Below are positions 8,904 through 19,360 of a DNA stretch of 56,708 bases, piece after piece. The DNA is taken from positions 1-56,708 of the forward strand of contig JADGQS010000005.1 of NCBI GenBank assembly GCA_017881585.1, in the 5' to 3' direction. A program made the position numbers and the translations under genes. Position 1 is the first letter of the stretch. Each line of letters opens with the position of its first letter. This DNA comes from Gemmatimonadaceae bacterium (GTDB lineage: Bacteria > Gemmatimonadota > Gemmatimonadetes > Gemmatimonadales > Gemmatimonadaceae). Below the pieces are notes generated by a model. That model was not told where the DNA came from. It saw only the letters and a list, made by a program, of their open reading frames with translations, and searched no databases.

Positions 8904-9817
8904 GTTTTGGAGCAGCCGCAGTCGGGACCGCAGCAGGATTCCTTCGCGGTCGGCAACGCGCGTGACGACGTGGCGGCACCGGGCTTGGTCCCGCGCACGA
9001 ACGCGCTGATGAACTTGCCCTCGATTTGGGGTGCGATTGTGGCGACGTCGAGTCCGGTGCCGGCGAGAAACGCGGCCGCGTCTTTCGCTTCGTACACACG
9101 CGTCGGCTCGATCGAGGGATTCTCGAATCCCGCCTCCGACAGCAGCGAGATGAACTCCTTCTCCTCGAGCGCGCCGGCCACGCAGCCGATCCACAGCTCC
9201 ATGTTCTTGCGCACGTTATCGGGTACTGCGCCGCGCACGACCACGTCGGAGATCGCGAATCGACCGCCCGGCTTCAGCACGCGGAACGATTCCTGAATCA
9301 CGCGGCGTTTGTCGCCCGAGAGGTTCACGACGCAGTTCGAGATGATCACGTCGACGGAGTTGTCGGGGAGTGGGATATGCTCGATCTCTCCCTTCAGGAA
9401 CTCGACGTTCGTTGCGCCCGCCCTGCGCTTGTTCTCGTTCGCGAGCGCGAGCATCTCGTCGGTCATGTCGAGTCCGTAGGCCTTGCCCGTGGGGCCGACG
9501 CGCTTGGCAGAGAGCAGGACGTCGATCCCGCCGCCGGACCCAAGGTCGAGAACGACCTCTCCCTCTTTGAGCGCCGCGAGCATGGTTGGATTGCCGCACC
9601 CGAGCGACGCGAGCAGCGCTTCGGCGGGAATGCCATTCGTCTGGCCCGCTTCATAGAGATCCGACGTGATCGGATCCCACGCCGCGGTCGTCGAACCGCA
9701 GCACCCGCTCGATCCGCACGCGGAGACTGCCGTCTGGCCGTCCGCGACCCGTGTCGCCGCGGCGCCGTATTTCTCGCGGACTACTTCCCGAAGGGCCTCA
9801 CCCTGATTCGTCGTCAT
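8900..9817 (-). CDS. arsM: Arsenite S-adenosylmethionine methyltransferase ArsM
   Basis: 305 residues. The SAM site is LDLGSGGGID (about 90-99). The three conserved arsenite-binding cysteines are in SLGCGNP, SNCVVNLS and WIGCVAG. An N-terminal CGSSGCCG and a C-terminal CCGPDCGC add further thiols that could hand arsenic to the active site. ArsM methylates arsenite to methylated and partly volatile forms in the cytoplasm. A GAGAGGAAT ribosome site precedes the ATG. The 54-base gap to arsR contains a run of eight T on the minus strand right after the arsR stop, which might cause partial attenuation. Confidence 0.92.
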   Translation of the reverse strand: MTTNQGEALREVVREKYGAAATRVADGQTAVSACGSSGCCGSTTAAWDPITSDLYEAGQTNGIPAEALLASLGCGNPTMLAALKEGEVVLDLGSGGGIDVLLSAKRVGPTGKAYGLDMTDEMLALANENKRRAGATNVEFLKGEIEHIPLPDNSVDVIISNCVVNLSGDKRRVIQESFRVLKPGGRFAISDVVVRGAVPDNVRKNMELWIGCVAGALEEKEFISLLSEAGFENPSIEPTRVYEAKDAAAFLAGTGLDVATIAPQIEGKFISAFVRGTKPGAATSSRALPTAKESCCGPDCGCSKT

Positions 9818-9871
9818 TGGATTCCTCTCGAAGTGAACAATAAAAGTTGATGTATTCGGGCAAAAAAAACT

Positions 9872-10198
9872 TCAGCCGCAGCATGTGATGGAGCGCGCCG
9901 CGGTGCGCTCGGTACGCTTGAGTGAACCGAGCAGCGTCTCGATCTCATCGAGCGTCGCGCGATTCAGCGTGTAGTAGACCCAGCGGCCTTCGCGACGATC
10001 CGTCACGATGTCGGCGTCCTTGAGGGTCTTGAGGTGGAATGAAAGCCGGCTCTGCGCGGCGTCCATGAGGTCGGTCAACTCGCAGACGCAGCGCTCCCCG
10101 CCGAGCAGCCGCTCGATGATTTCCAGGCGCGTCTCGTCGGAGAGCGCGTGGAACCAGCGGGCGGCTTGGGTGGTGTCGAGCGATGTCGAGGCGGGCAT
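9872..10198 (-). CDS. arsR: Arsenite-responsive ArsR repressor
   Basis: 108-residue winged-helix regulator. The As(III) site CVC (Cys37, Cys39) in ERCVCEL precedes the recognition helix QSRLSFHLKTL, followed by the wing DRREGRWVYYTL. The protein also ends in a Cys pair (Cys106, Cys107), which is unusual together with CVC. It heads the ars operon and probably represses it by binding the palindrome at 10206-10229. The -10 box lies 6 bases before the ATG, so the mRNA is likely leaderless. Confidence 0.92.
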   Translation of the reverse strand: MPASTSLDTTQAARWFHALSDETRLEIIERLLGGERCVCELTDLMDAAQSRLSFHLKTLKDADIVTDRREGRWVYYTLNRATLDEIETLLGSLKRTERTAARSITCCG

Positions 10199-10204
10199 GA
10201 ATTG

Positions 10205-10232
10205 AACGTATCGAGAATTCTTGATACGTCAA
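10205..10232 (-). promoter_or_regulatory. arsR promoter with embedded ArsR operator
   Basis: On the minus strand: -35 TTGACG (10227-10232), 16-base spacer, -10 TACGTT (10205-10210), then 6 bases to the ATG. A 24-base palindrome centred between 10217 and 10218 (10206-10229) fills the spacer and overlaps both boxes. Only one of its twelve base pairs is mismatched. Its centre resembles known ArsR sites (ATCAAG...CTTGAT-like), so repressor binding would block RNA polymerase directly. Confidence 0.75.
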
Positions 10233-10252
10233 GGGTCGAATGATGAGGGCTA

Positions 10253-10278
10253 AGTAAAACGGCCGACGTCGGCCGTTT
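10253..10278 (-). terminator. Rho-independent terminator after the methyltransferase gene
   Basis: A perfect 22-base palindrome (10257-10278, left arm AAACGGCCGAC) is followed on the minus strand by TTTTACTT. It lies between the stop of the methyltransferase gene (10289) and the arsR promoter, so it separates the ptsN-to-methyltransferase operon from the ars operon. Confidence 0.75.
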
Positions 10279-10288
10279 CGCTCGCCCC

Positions 10289-11031
10289 TCAATCCTCTTT
10301 TCTCGCCAGCAACAGCATCTCGCTCGACTTCCGCCCCAGCGGTCGGTCGCGCCATCCGTCCCACGCCTGCTCCACGATCAGCCCGGCGTCGGCGCAGAGC
10401 TCGGCAATGCGCGTGGCGGTGTACAATCGAATCTTGTGCTCGCGCTCCACTGCCTTCCGCTGCCCTTTCACCGTCGTGTGCACCGTGAGCACCCCCGAGA
10501 GCGGATCGAAGCTGCGCTCGTGGCCGATCATGGTGCCGTCCTTCGAGGTCCACCAATCGCGCGTGATGAAAGCCCGCACCACGCCGTCGCGGCTGCCGCC
10601 GTGCCAGAGCAGCACGCCGCCGGGTTTGAGCACGCGCGCGAATTCCCGGATGACCTTCGCGTCGTCGCTCGGATGCGTGAAGAATCCGAAGCTCGTGAAG
10701 AGATTGAGCACGGCATCAAAACGACCGCTCCATTTCTTCGGCAGCGTGCGCATCTCGCCACGCTCGTAGCGGAGATGCGTGCCGGTGCCGCGGGCCTTCG
10801 CGCGCTTCAGGAGCTCGGTGGAGTAATCGAGACCGGTGACGTCGAATCCGGCCTCCGCGAGCAGGTGCGCGTGTCGCCCCTGGCCGCACGGCACGTCGAG
10901 GATCCGCGAGTCCGACGGAAGCCCGAGCACGTCCATGATCCGCGCCACGTCGCGCCGGTCGAGCTCGGGCGCGAAGATCGGCTCGTACTCGAGCAGGTAC
11001 TGCGCGTCGAAATAGTCGCGCCACCATTCCA

Positions 11032-11032
<1 letters not shown>
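10289..11032 (-). CDS. Class I SAM-dependent methyltransferase
   Basis: 247 residues with the class I motif ILDVPCGQGRHAHLLAEAG (motif I, about residues 44-62), FDVTGLDYS (motif II) and the FARVLKPGGVLLWHGG post-motif. It ends with a beta-strand SSEMLLLARKED. The substrate cannot be predicted. The start codon overlaps the mutase stop by one base (TGATG). It is the last gene of the operon and is followed by a strong terminator. Confidence 0.8.
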
Positions 11033-12755
<1,723 letters not shown>

Positions 12756-12759
<4 letters not shown>

Positions 12760-13856
12760 CGTGTGTTCGCTCCAGCCAGGAGTTCGCCGCTGCGCGCGAG
12801 CAGCGCATCAGCCACGGCATACGGCGTGGTCACCCCGGATTCCAGCTCCGGAATCCGTTCGTTGATCCACGCGGCGGTGGCAGCGTCGGTCCAGAGCCGG
12901 CGACGCACCCGCTGTTCCGCCACATCCACCACGCGCTCGCGAAGCCGCGCGCGCCGCCTCGAGACGAGCGCGCCGCTCCGTTCAAGATAGCCAAAATGAC
13001 GGTCGAGGGCGCCCAGCAGTTCCGGCACGCCCTCGCCGGTCGTGCCGACGCAGCGCAGCACCGACGGGGTCCACCTCGCGTCGTCGTCGCCCTTCGCGAA
13101 TGCCCGGGCCGCCTTCGCGGGGTTCATTGCCGCCTTGAAGTCGACGCCGTGATGACCGGACGCGTCACCGGTCACGGCGCCGCTGCGAAGGCCGAGCATG
13201 AGCTCGAGATCGTTGCGCAGGCGGTCCGCCCCGGGGCGATCGGCCTTGTTCACGACGAACAGGTCGGCGATCTCCATGAGGCCCGCCTTCAGCGTCTGGA
13301 TCGAGTCGCCGGATTCCGGCGTGAGCACCACGACGCTGGTGTCGACGGTGCGCGCGATGTCGAGTTCGCTCTGGCCGACGCCGACCGTCTCAACCAGGAT
13401 GCGATCGATGCCGAACGCGTCGAGCACGTCGCACACCTCGCGCGTCGCGGCGGCGAGTCCGCCGAGCGACCCCCGCGTCGCCATCGAGCGAATGAACACG
13501 CCCGGATCGAGGGCGACGGAGTCCATTCGCACGCGATCGCCGAGCAGCGCGCCGCCGGTGAACGGCGAGGTCGGATCCACCGCGATGATGCCGACGGTGA
13601 GTCCCGCCTTGCGCAGCTCGGCGGCGAGCCACGTGGTGAGCGTGCTCTTGCCCGCCCCCGGCGGGCCGGTCATCCCGATGCGATGCGCGCGGCCGATGTG
13701 CCGGTGCATCGCCGCGAGCAGCACGTCACTGCCCGCCCGCTGGTTCTCGACGATGCTCACGGCCCGTGCCAGCGCGGCCTTGGAGCCGGCGCCGAAATCG
13801 GCGCTCAGCGCGCGGAGGCCGGACGACGCCGATTCGGGAAGGGCGAGTGCGCTCAC
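12756..13856 (-). CDS. meaB: MeaB/ArgK-type G-protein chaperone of the mutase
   Basis: 366-residue SIMIBI GTPase. Walker [10 protein letters not shown] (about 63-71), [18 protein letters not shown] (switch region), [10 protein letters not shown] and NKAD are all present. MeaB gates cofactor loading into methylmalonyl-CoA mutase and removes damaged cobalamin. The 4-base overlap with the mutase gene downstream fits that role. About 35 residues of loosely conserved sequence precede the usual core, and the C-terminal dimerisation arm is intact. Confidence 0.93.
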
Positions 13857-14809
13857 GGAGTCACCGTCTGGGGTTCATCGTGTTCATCGCTGATGTCGCC
13901 GACCAGTTCCTCGACCAGGTCCTCGAGCGTCACGAGTCCGAGCGTCTCACCAAGGACACCCTGAATGATCGCCAGATGGACGTGCTCGCGAAGCATGCGG
14001 CGCATCAGCTCGTGGCAGGGCGTGGCGGCGCGCACCAGCGCCACCCGACGCAGCGACTCCACCGGGCGTTCGGGATGCGCGAGCACGTCGAACGAGTGCA
14101 CAAGTCCGACGACGTGATCGAGGTCGCGATCGTACACCGGGATGCGGCTGTACTTCGATTGCGAAATGACCCGCGCGATCTCGGAGGCCGGCACGGTGCG
14201 CTCGACGGCGATGATGTCATCGCGAAGCGTCATGGCCTCGAGCGCGAGCTTCTCGCCGAACTCGACCACGCCGCTGATGATCGCGCTCTCCGACGCCTCG
14301 CCGACTCCTTCGAGCTCGCCCTCGCGCAGCAGGTCCTCGAGTGACTCCCGCCCATCGTGCTCCGCTTCCACATGGGCGGGCACCGATCGCGCGAAGATCC
14401 CGGCGAAGGCGAACAGCGGCGCGAAAGCCCAAGCGAGGAGGCGCAGCACCGGCATCAGCAGCGGCACGAGCGGTGTGGCCCAGCGCCGTGCAATCGCGCG
14501 CGGAACGAGCTGACCGACGACCGTCAGCAGCAACAGCGCGACGATGATCTGCTCGACCGCTCCGGGCACGGGCTCGCGCAAGCCGATCACCGCTCCCATG
14601 GCGAAGACGGTCGCCGCGATCCCGGTTCCCGCGGCGAATAGCCAGCGCTGGGGCCGGTCGAGATAGATCTCGGCGGCGTCGGCTCCGGCCAGCTTCTGTT
14701 CCACCCAGTGGCGAAGCCAGATGCGGCTCACCGAGCGCACGGCCGTCGCCGCAGCCGTGAGCCAGCCGACCAGTAGTGCGAGCAGGAAGATCAGCGCGAA
14801 GGTCGTCAC
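13853..14809 (-). CDS. CNNM/CorC-like CBS-domain membrane protein (short form)
   Basis: 318 residues. The N-terminal half has three or four hydrophobic helices of the DUF21/CNNM type (TFALIFLLALLVGWLTAA; IAATVFAMGAVIGL; IIVALLLLTVVGQLVPRAIARRW). A CBS pair follows (MTLRDDIIAVERTV... YSRIPVYDRDLDHVVGLVHSFD and LGLVTLEDLVEELVGDI). It ends right after the second CBS domain and lacks the CorC_HlyC domain that its neighbour keeps. Members of the family transport or regulate Mg2+ or Co2+. The tandem, coupled arrangement suggests a heterodimer. Confidence 0.8.
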   Translation of the reverse strand: MTTFALIFLLALLVGWLTAAATAVRSVSRIWLRHWVEQKLAGADAAEIYLDRPQRWLFAAGTGIAATVFAMGAVIGLREPVPGAVEQIIVALLLLTVVGQLVPRAIARRWATPLVPLLMPVLRLLAWAFAPLFAFAGIFARSVPAHVEAEHDGRESLEDLLREGELEGVGEASESAIISGVVEFGEKLALEAMTLRDDIIAVERTVPASEIARVISQSKYSRIPVYDRDLDHVVGLVHSFDVLAHPERPVESLRRVALVRAATPCHELMRRMLREHVHLAIIQGVLGETLGLVTLEDLVEELVGDISDEHDEPQTVTP

Positions 14810-16047
14810 GCAACGTCCTCCGTGACCGGCTGCAGCCGTTTGAGGTACACGCGCTCGACGCGGCGCCGCACGACACGCTCCACGACCAGCTTGAAGTTCC
14901 CGACGATGAGCGACTCGCCGGCCCGCGGCACGCTGCCGACGAGCTCGTACACCAATCCGCCCACCGTCTGGACATCCTCGCGCGTGAAATCCTGTCCGGT
15001 GATCTCGCTCAGGTCCTCGAGGGTCACGCGCGCCGAGACCCAGAACTTGTCGTCGTCCTCGCGCTTGACATCCGGCGCCTCGACGTCGTTCTCGTCACGG
15101 ATCTCCCCGACGATCAGCTCGAGTGCGTCTTCGAGCGTCACGAGTCCCGCGGTGCCGCCGTACTCGTCCACGACGATCGCGATGTGCTGATGGCTCACCT
15201 TGAATTCGCGCAGCTGCGCGTCGACGTTCTTGGCCGAGGGAATGAACGTCGCCGGGCGCACCAGCGAGAGCCAGCCGGCCTCGGGCTCGGCGTCGGCGAT
15301 GACGGCGGACAGCAGGTCCTTGGCGTAGAGAATCCCGACGATCTCGTCGAGCGTGCCGTCGAAGACGACCAGGCGCGCATGGCGCGCGCTGCGCACGCGG
15401 TCGACGACTTCGGACCACCTCGTCTCGCGATCGATCCCGACGATGTCCACGCGAGGAACCATGATCTCCTGCACCTCCGTGTGCCCGAGCGAGAAGACGC
15501 CGCGCAGGAGCACGGCTTCGTCGCGCGTGACGTCGGCTTCCGCCTCGACCACCTCGCGGAACTGCTCGAGCGTGGCCTCGCGATCCTCGTCGTCCGGCGG
15601 GGTGGACGGAATGAGATGGTTGAGCAACGCGTCGCACCACGTGCCGAACGCGACCACCGGCCGCATGGTCCATTCGATGCCGCCGATGAACGGCGCCAGC
15701 GATACGACCGCGCTCGCACCCCGTGAATCCCCCGCCGTTCGTGCGACGCTCTCGGCGATGACCACGACGACGACGCCGGCCAGCAGCACGAGCGGCGCGA
15801 CGTCCGCCGCCGGCAGACCGCTCGAGACGAGCGCGCCCGCGCTCAGGACGCCCGCCAGCAGCTGGGCGACGATCCGGCCGAACGCGAGCGCGCGGTGAGC
15901 GGATTCCCGGCGGCCGATGAGCCCGCCGACCGCGGGCGATACCGGCGGCGCGTCCTCGTCGATCGAGAGCAGCGCCCCGTCGGCGAGGGCGCACAGCGCG
16001 GCCGTCAGGGCAGCCAGCGTGGCGAGCAGCGCGGCGACGAGCGTCAC
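14806..16047 (-). CDS. CNNM/CorC-like CBS-domain membrane protein with CorC_HlyC domain
   Basis: 413 residues from a GTG at 16047 that overlaps the ybeY stop as GTGA. I prefer it because the protein then opens directly with a membrane helix (MTLVAALLATLAALTAALCALA), while a longer start would add translated repeat sequence. DUF21-type helices reach to about residue 150. Then come EIMVPRVDIVGIDRE, the CBS pair (HARLVVFDGTLDEIVGILYAKDL; HIAIVVDEYGGTAGLVTLEDALELIVGEI), and a C-terminal FAD-binding-like CorC_HlyC domain (about 335-413). It has the domain that its downstream neighbour lacks. Confidence 0.85.
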   Translation of the reverse strand: MTLVAALLATLAALTAALCALADGALLSIDEDAPPVSPAVGGLIGRRESAHRALAFGRIVAQLLAGVLSAGALVSSGLPAADVAPLVLLAGVVVVVIAESVARTAGDSRGASAVVSLAPFIGGIEWTMRPVVAFGTWCDALLNHLIPSTPPDDEDREATLEQFREVVEAEADVTRDEAVLLRGVFSLGHTEVQEIMVPRVDIVGIDRETRWSEVVDRVRSARHARLVVFDGTLDEIVGILYAKDLLSAVIADAEPEAGWLSLVRPATFIPSAKNVDAQLREFKVSHQHIAIVVDEYGGTAGLVTLEDALELIVGEIRDENDVEAPDVKREDDDKFWVSARVTLEDLSEITGQDFTREDVQTVGGLVYELVGSVPRAGESLIVGNFKLVVERVVRRRVERVYLKRLQPVTEDVA

Positions 16048-16526
16048 GCCGCGCGTCGCATGGCGCGTCGCATGGCGCGTCGCATGGCGCGCTTGACCAG
16101 CGCTTCCTGCCGGAGCCACATCGGAGAGCGAAATCGCGCCGCGCCTTCCGGGTGATCGTGACCGAGCGCGTGCAGCACGCCGTGCACCACGAGGCGCACC
16201 AGCTCCTCGCGGATCCCCACGCCGAGCCGCCGTGCGTTCGCGCGCGCGACCGCCGGAGCGATATAGATGTCCGCCACGAGCGGCCCGCCCCGCTCACGCG
16301 AGAAGCCGAACGAGATGACATCGGTGGGGCCGCGATGATTGAGGTGCTTCCCATTGAGCGCGGCGATCCGCGGCGACGTGACCAGCGTGATGGAGATCAG
16401 CGCGTGACGCACTTTTTCTGCGCGCAAGGCGACTCGTGCAGCCTCCGCAAGCCGGCTCTCCGAGATCGCCGGCCTGACGCCCTGCCGGGATACCGCGACG
16501 ACGAGTGCATTCACCGGTGCGCTCAC
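16044..16526 (-). CDS. ybeY: Endoribonuclease YbeY (16S rRNA maturation factor)
   Basis: 160 residues from a GTG. The zinc site HGVLHALGHDH matches the HGxLHLxGYDH family motif, with Tyr replaced by His, and NHRGPTDVISFGF is the other conserved block. YbeY acts in 16S rRNA 3'-end processing and ribosome quality control. The normal partner gene phoH (ybeZ) lies directly upstream and overlaps by 4 bases. The last 15 residues are an Arg/Ala-rich tail (RRAM repeated) written by a 12-base tandem repeat and absent from typical YbeY. Confidence 0.9.
   Translation of the reverse strand: MSAPVNALVVAVSRQGVRPAISESRLAEAARVALRAEKVRHALISITLVTSPRIAALNGKHLNHRGPTDVISFGFSRERGGPLVADIYIAPAVARANARRLGVGIREELVRLVVHGVLHALGHDHPEGAARFRSPMWLRQEALVKRAMRRAMRRAMRRAA
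16052..16087. repeat. Three perfect 12-base tandem repeats in the ybeY 3' end
   Basis: CGCGTCGCATGG occurs three times without change (16052-16063, 16064-16075, 16076-16087). On the minus strand each unit adds four codons of the MRRA type to the tail of YbeY. The length keeps the frame, so copy number could change without disrupting the gene or the overlap with the next start. Confidence 0.9.
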
Positions 16527-17497
16527 GTGTCGGCCGCGGCCGAGTAGGCCCTGATGATGTCGCGCACCAGTCGATGCCGGATCACGTCGGCGTCCGTCAG
16601 ATAGTGGAATGCGATCCCCTCGATTCCCGGCAGGATGCGCTCGATCTGCACGAGGCCGCTCTCCTCCCGCTTCGGGAGATCGACCTGCGTCTTGTCGCCC
16701 GTGATGACCGCGCGCGAGTTCACCCCGAGGCGCGTGAGGAACATCTTCATCTGCAGGGCCGTGGCGTTCTGCGCCTCGTCGAGAATCACGAACGCATCCG
16801 CGAGGGTGCGGCCGCGCATGTACGCGAGCGGAGCGATCTCGATCACCCGGGTCTCGAGCGACTTCGCCACGCGCTCGGCGGGCATCATGTCCTCCAGGGC
16901 GTCGTACAGGGGACGCAGGTACGGATCGACCTTGGCCTGCATGTCGCCGGGAAGGAATCCGAGCGACTCGCCTGCCTCGACCGCCGGCCGCGCGAGCACG
17001 ATGCGCTTCACCCGCTTGCGCGACAGCGCATCGACCGCCGCCGCGACGGCGAGATAGGTCTTCCCCGTTCCCGCCGGCCCGATGCCGACGACGATGTCGT
17101 TGTCGGCGATCGCCTGCAGGTACGCCGCCTGCCCCGACGTCTTCGGCTGGATGATCTTGCGGACCCCCGGCAGGACGATCCGCTCGCCGCTGCCCGTGTC
17201 TCGTCCGTTCTCCAGCGACATGCGCAGCACGTCATCGGGCTCGAGTGGTGCGCGCTGCTTCGCCGCGTCGATCATTCGCTGCGCAACCGGAAGCGCCCGC
17301 TGCACGACGTCGGCGGCGCCGGCGATCGCCATCGCGTCGGCGCGCAGCGTGACGCGCACCGGGAACAGCTTCTGCAGCTCGAGCAGGTTCGCGTCCGACA
17401 CGCCCGCGAGCGTCAGCAGGTCGGCGCCTTCGGTCGAGAGACGCATCGTGACGGATTCACCGAGGCTGGCGCCGGACATCGTGCCGTCGGCCGTCAT
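16523..17497 (-). CDS. phoH: PhoH-family ATPase (YbeZ)
   Basis: 324 residues from an ATG that overlaps the aspS stop. An N-terminal KH-like region (about 15-85) precedes the ATPase core with Walker A GIGPAGTGKT, LARPAVEAGESLGFLPGD, and Walker B ADAFVILDEAQNAT, then MKMFLTRLG and VITGDKTQVDLP. YbeZ/PhoH works with YbeY in RNA processing; the adjacency to ybeY is widely conserved. A longer in-frame reading frame upstream runs into aspS and is not supported. Confidence 0.92.
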   Translation of the reverse strand: MTADGTMSGASLGESVTMRLSTEGADLLTLAGVSDANLLELQKLFPVRVTLRADAMAIAGAADVVQRALPVAQRMIDAAKQRAPLEPDDVLRMSLENGRDTGSGERIVLPGVRKIIQPKTSGQAAYLQAIADNDIVVGIGPAGTGKTYLAVAAAVDALSRKRVKRIVLARPAVEAGESLGFLPGDMQAKVDPYLRPLYDALEDMMPAERVAKSLETRVIEIAPLAYMRGRTLADAFVILDEAQNATALQMKMFLTRLGVNSRAVITGDKTQVDLPKREESGLVQIERILPGIEGIAFHYLTDADVIRHRLVRDIIRAYSAAADT

Positions 17498-19290
17498 GCG
17501 CCCTCCGGCCTGAGGTGCAGGGCGCTCATCTCTTCCGGTGAGACTTGCGTCGGCGCTCCCTCGAACAGGGCGCGCGCCGTCGTCGTCTTCGGGAACGCGA
17601 TGACGTCGCGAAGCGAAGTGGCGCCCGACAGCAACATCGCGATGCGATCGACGCCGAACGCGATGCCCCCGTGCGGCGGCGCGCCCGCGCGAAGTCCCTC
17701 GAGCAGGAATCCGAACCGGCGCTCCTGTTCCGCGGGATCGCCGATGCCGAGCAGCGCGAACATGCGCGACTGCATGCCGGAGTCGTGCGTGCGAATGCTG
17801 CCGCCGCCGAGCTCCAGGCCATTGAGCACCACGTCGTATGCGAGCGCGCGCCAGCGATGCGGTTCGCCCGGATGCGCCGCCATGTCCTCGGGATTCGGCG
17901 CGGTGAACGGATGATGCACCGCCCCGAGCGCGCCCGTCTCGGGATCGCGATCGAACATCGGGAAGTCGGTCACGATCAGGAAGCGCCGAACCTTCTCGTC
18001 CACGAGCCCCAGCCGAACGGCGCATTCCTGCCGGACGCGATCGAGTGCAGGGCTCGTGATGCGATCGGCGCCCGCGACAAACAGCGCCAGCGCCCCTTCC
18101 TCGAGCGCGAGCGCGTTCTGCGCCTCGGCCGAAAGGAACTTCGCGACCGGCCCCTCATATTTCCCGTCCGCCTTCTTCACGCGGAGCAACCCGAGCGCGC
18201 CGGCGCCCTTCGCGATCGCTTCGAGTTCGTCCACCTGCTTGCGGCTCCACGAGCCCGCGCCCGGCACGGCGATGCCGCGCACACGGCCGCCGGCGGCGAT
18301 TGCGGCGCGCGTGATGCCGAAGTCCGCCCCGTCGAACAGCGTGCTGAAATCGAGGATTTCGAGGCCGTAACGCAGGTCGGGTCGATCGCAGCCGTACTTC
18401 TCCATCGCGGTCTCGTACGTCATGCGCTCGAAGTGCGCGGGGATCTCGTGACCGGCCTCGCGCCAGAGCGCGCCGATGAGTCCCTCCGCGAGCGCGAGGA
18501 TGTCATCGCGCTGCACGAACGACGCCTCGATGTCGATCTGCGTGAACTCGGGCTGGCGGTCGGCGCGCAGGTCCTCGTCGCGGAAACAGCGCGCGATCTG
18601 AAAGTAGCGGTCGAATCCGCTGATCATGAACAGCTGCTTGTAGATCTGCGGCGACTGCGGCAGCGCGTAGAACTCGCCCGCGTGCACCCGGCTCGGAACG
18701 AGGTAGTCGCGCGCGCCCTCCGGCGTCGGCTTCGTGAGGATCGGCGTCTCGAGTTCGAGGTACCCGCGCTCGCTCAGGTAACGGCGCGTCACCTGCAGGA
18801 GCCGATGCCGAAGCATGAGGCTCTGCTGCAGTTCTGCACGCCGCAGGTCGAGATAGCGATGCCGCAGGCGGAGTTCCTCGGAGGGCAGCTTCTCGCCCTT
18901 GCCGCGCGCGACGGGAATGGCCGGCGTCGCGGCCGGACCGACGACCTCGATCACCGTCGCACGCACTTCGATGTCGCCGCTTCCCATCTCCGCGTTGCGG
19001 GTGGCAGCCGTGCGAGCCACCACCGTGCCCTCGATCATCACCACGCTCTCCACGCCGACCGCCGCGGCGAGCGCGATGCACTCGGCGCTCGACCAGTCCG
19101 TGCCGAACGACACCTGCACGATGCCCTCGCGGTCGCGCAAGTCCAGAAAGACGATTCCGCCGAGATTCCGCGAGCGATGCACCCATCCGCCGAGGCGAAC
19201 GTGCGTGAGCGCGTCCGCGGCGCGGAGCGATCCGGCCAAGTGCGTGCGCAGCGAAGTGGCGAACGGGGAGCTGTTTGAAGGAGCGGTCAC
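17494..19290 (-). CDS. aspS: Aspartyl-tRNA synthetase, bacterial type
   Basis: 598 residues, full bacterial length with the GAD insertion (about 300-400). N-terminal OB-fold: GWVHRSRNLGGIVFLDLRD. Class II motif 2 is FQIARCFRDEDLRADRQPEFTQID and motif 3 is GIAFGVDRIAMLL. At the position that separates discriminating (Leu) from non-discriminating (His) enzymes in the RR-D/N-x-GG loop, this protein has Leu, suggesting an Asn-excluding enzyme; that reading is by eye. The GTG start lies 70 bases downstream of ptsN. Confidence 0.95.
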   Translation of the reverse strand: MTAPSNSSPFATSLRTHLAGSLRAADALTHVRLGGWVHRSRNLGGIVFLDLRDREGIVQVSFGTDWSSAECIALAAAVGVESVVMIEGTVVARTAATRNAEMGSGDIEVRATVIEVVGPAATPAIPVARGKGEKLPSEELRLRHRYLDLRRAELQQSLMLRHRLLQVTRRYLSERGYLELETPILTKPTPEGARDYLVPSRVHAGEFYALPQSPQIYKQLFMISGFDRYFQIARCFRDEDLRADRQPEFTQIDIEASFVQRDDILALAEGLIGALWREAGHEIPAHFERMTYETAMEKYGCDRPDLRYGLEILDFSTLFDGADFGITRAAIAAGGRVRGIAVPGAGSWSRKQVDELEAIAKGAGALGLLRVKKADGKYEGPVAKFLSAEAQNALALEEGALALFVAGADRITSPALDRVRQECAVRLGLVDEKVRRFLIVTDFPMFDRDPETGALGAVHHPFTAPNPEDMAAHPGEPHRWRALAYDVVLNGLELGGGSIRTHDSGMQSRMFALLGIGDPAEQERRFGFLLEGLRAGAPPHGGIAFGVDRIAMLLSGATSLRDVIAFPKTTTARALFEGAPTQVSPEEMSALHLRPEGA

Positions 19291-19360
19291 GTCGGAGACT
19301 CGCGGCGCGGCGCGCCGGCAGTGGGAAAGGCGAAGGGACTACGGCGAATGCAGGGGGAGT

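Noticed and set aside
9818-9871. T-rich stretch between arsR and arsM as a full terminator
   Set aside because: The eight T on the minus strand are not preceded by a convincing stem, so I note it only as possible attenuation.
14806-16119. A longer start for the second CBS-domain protein, adding HATRHATRHATR
   Set aside because: This adds a translated 12-base repeat before the membrane helix; the GTG overlapping the ybeY stop fits the coupling seen elsewhere.
17545-19278. A 577-codon plus-strand frame opposite aspS
   Set aside because: No recognisable domain, and aspS has all class II synthetase motifs.
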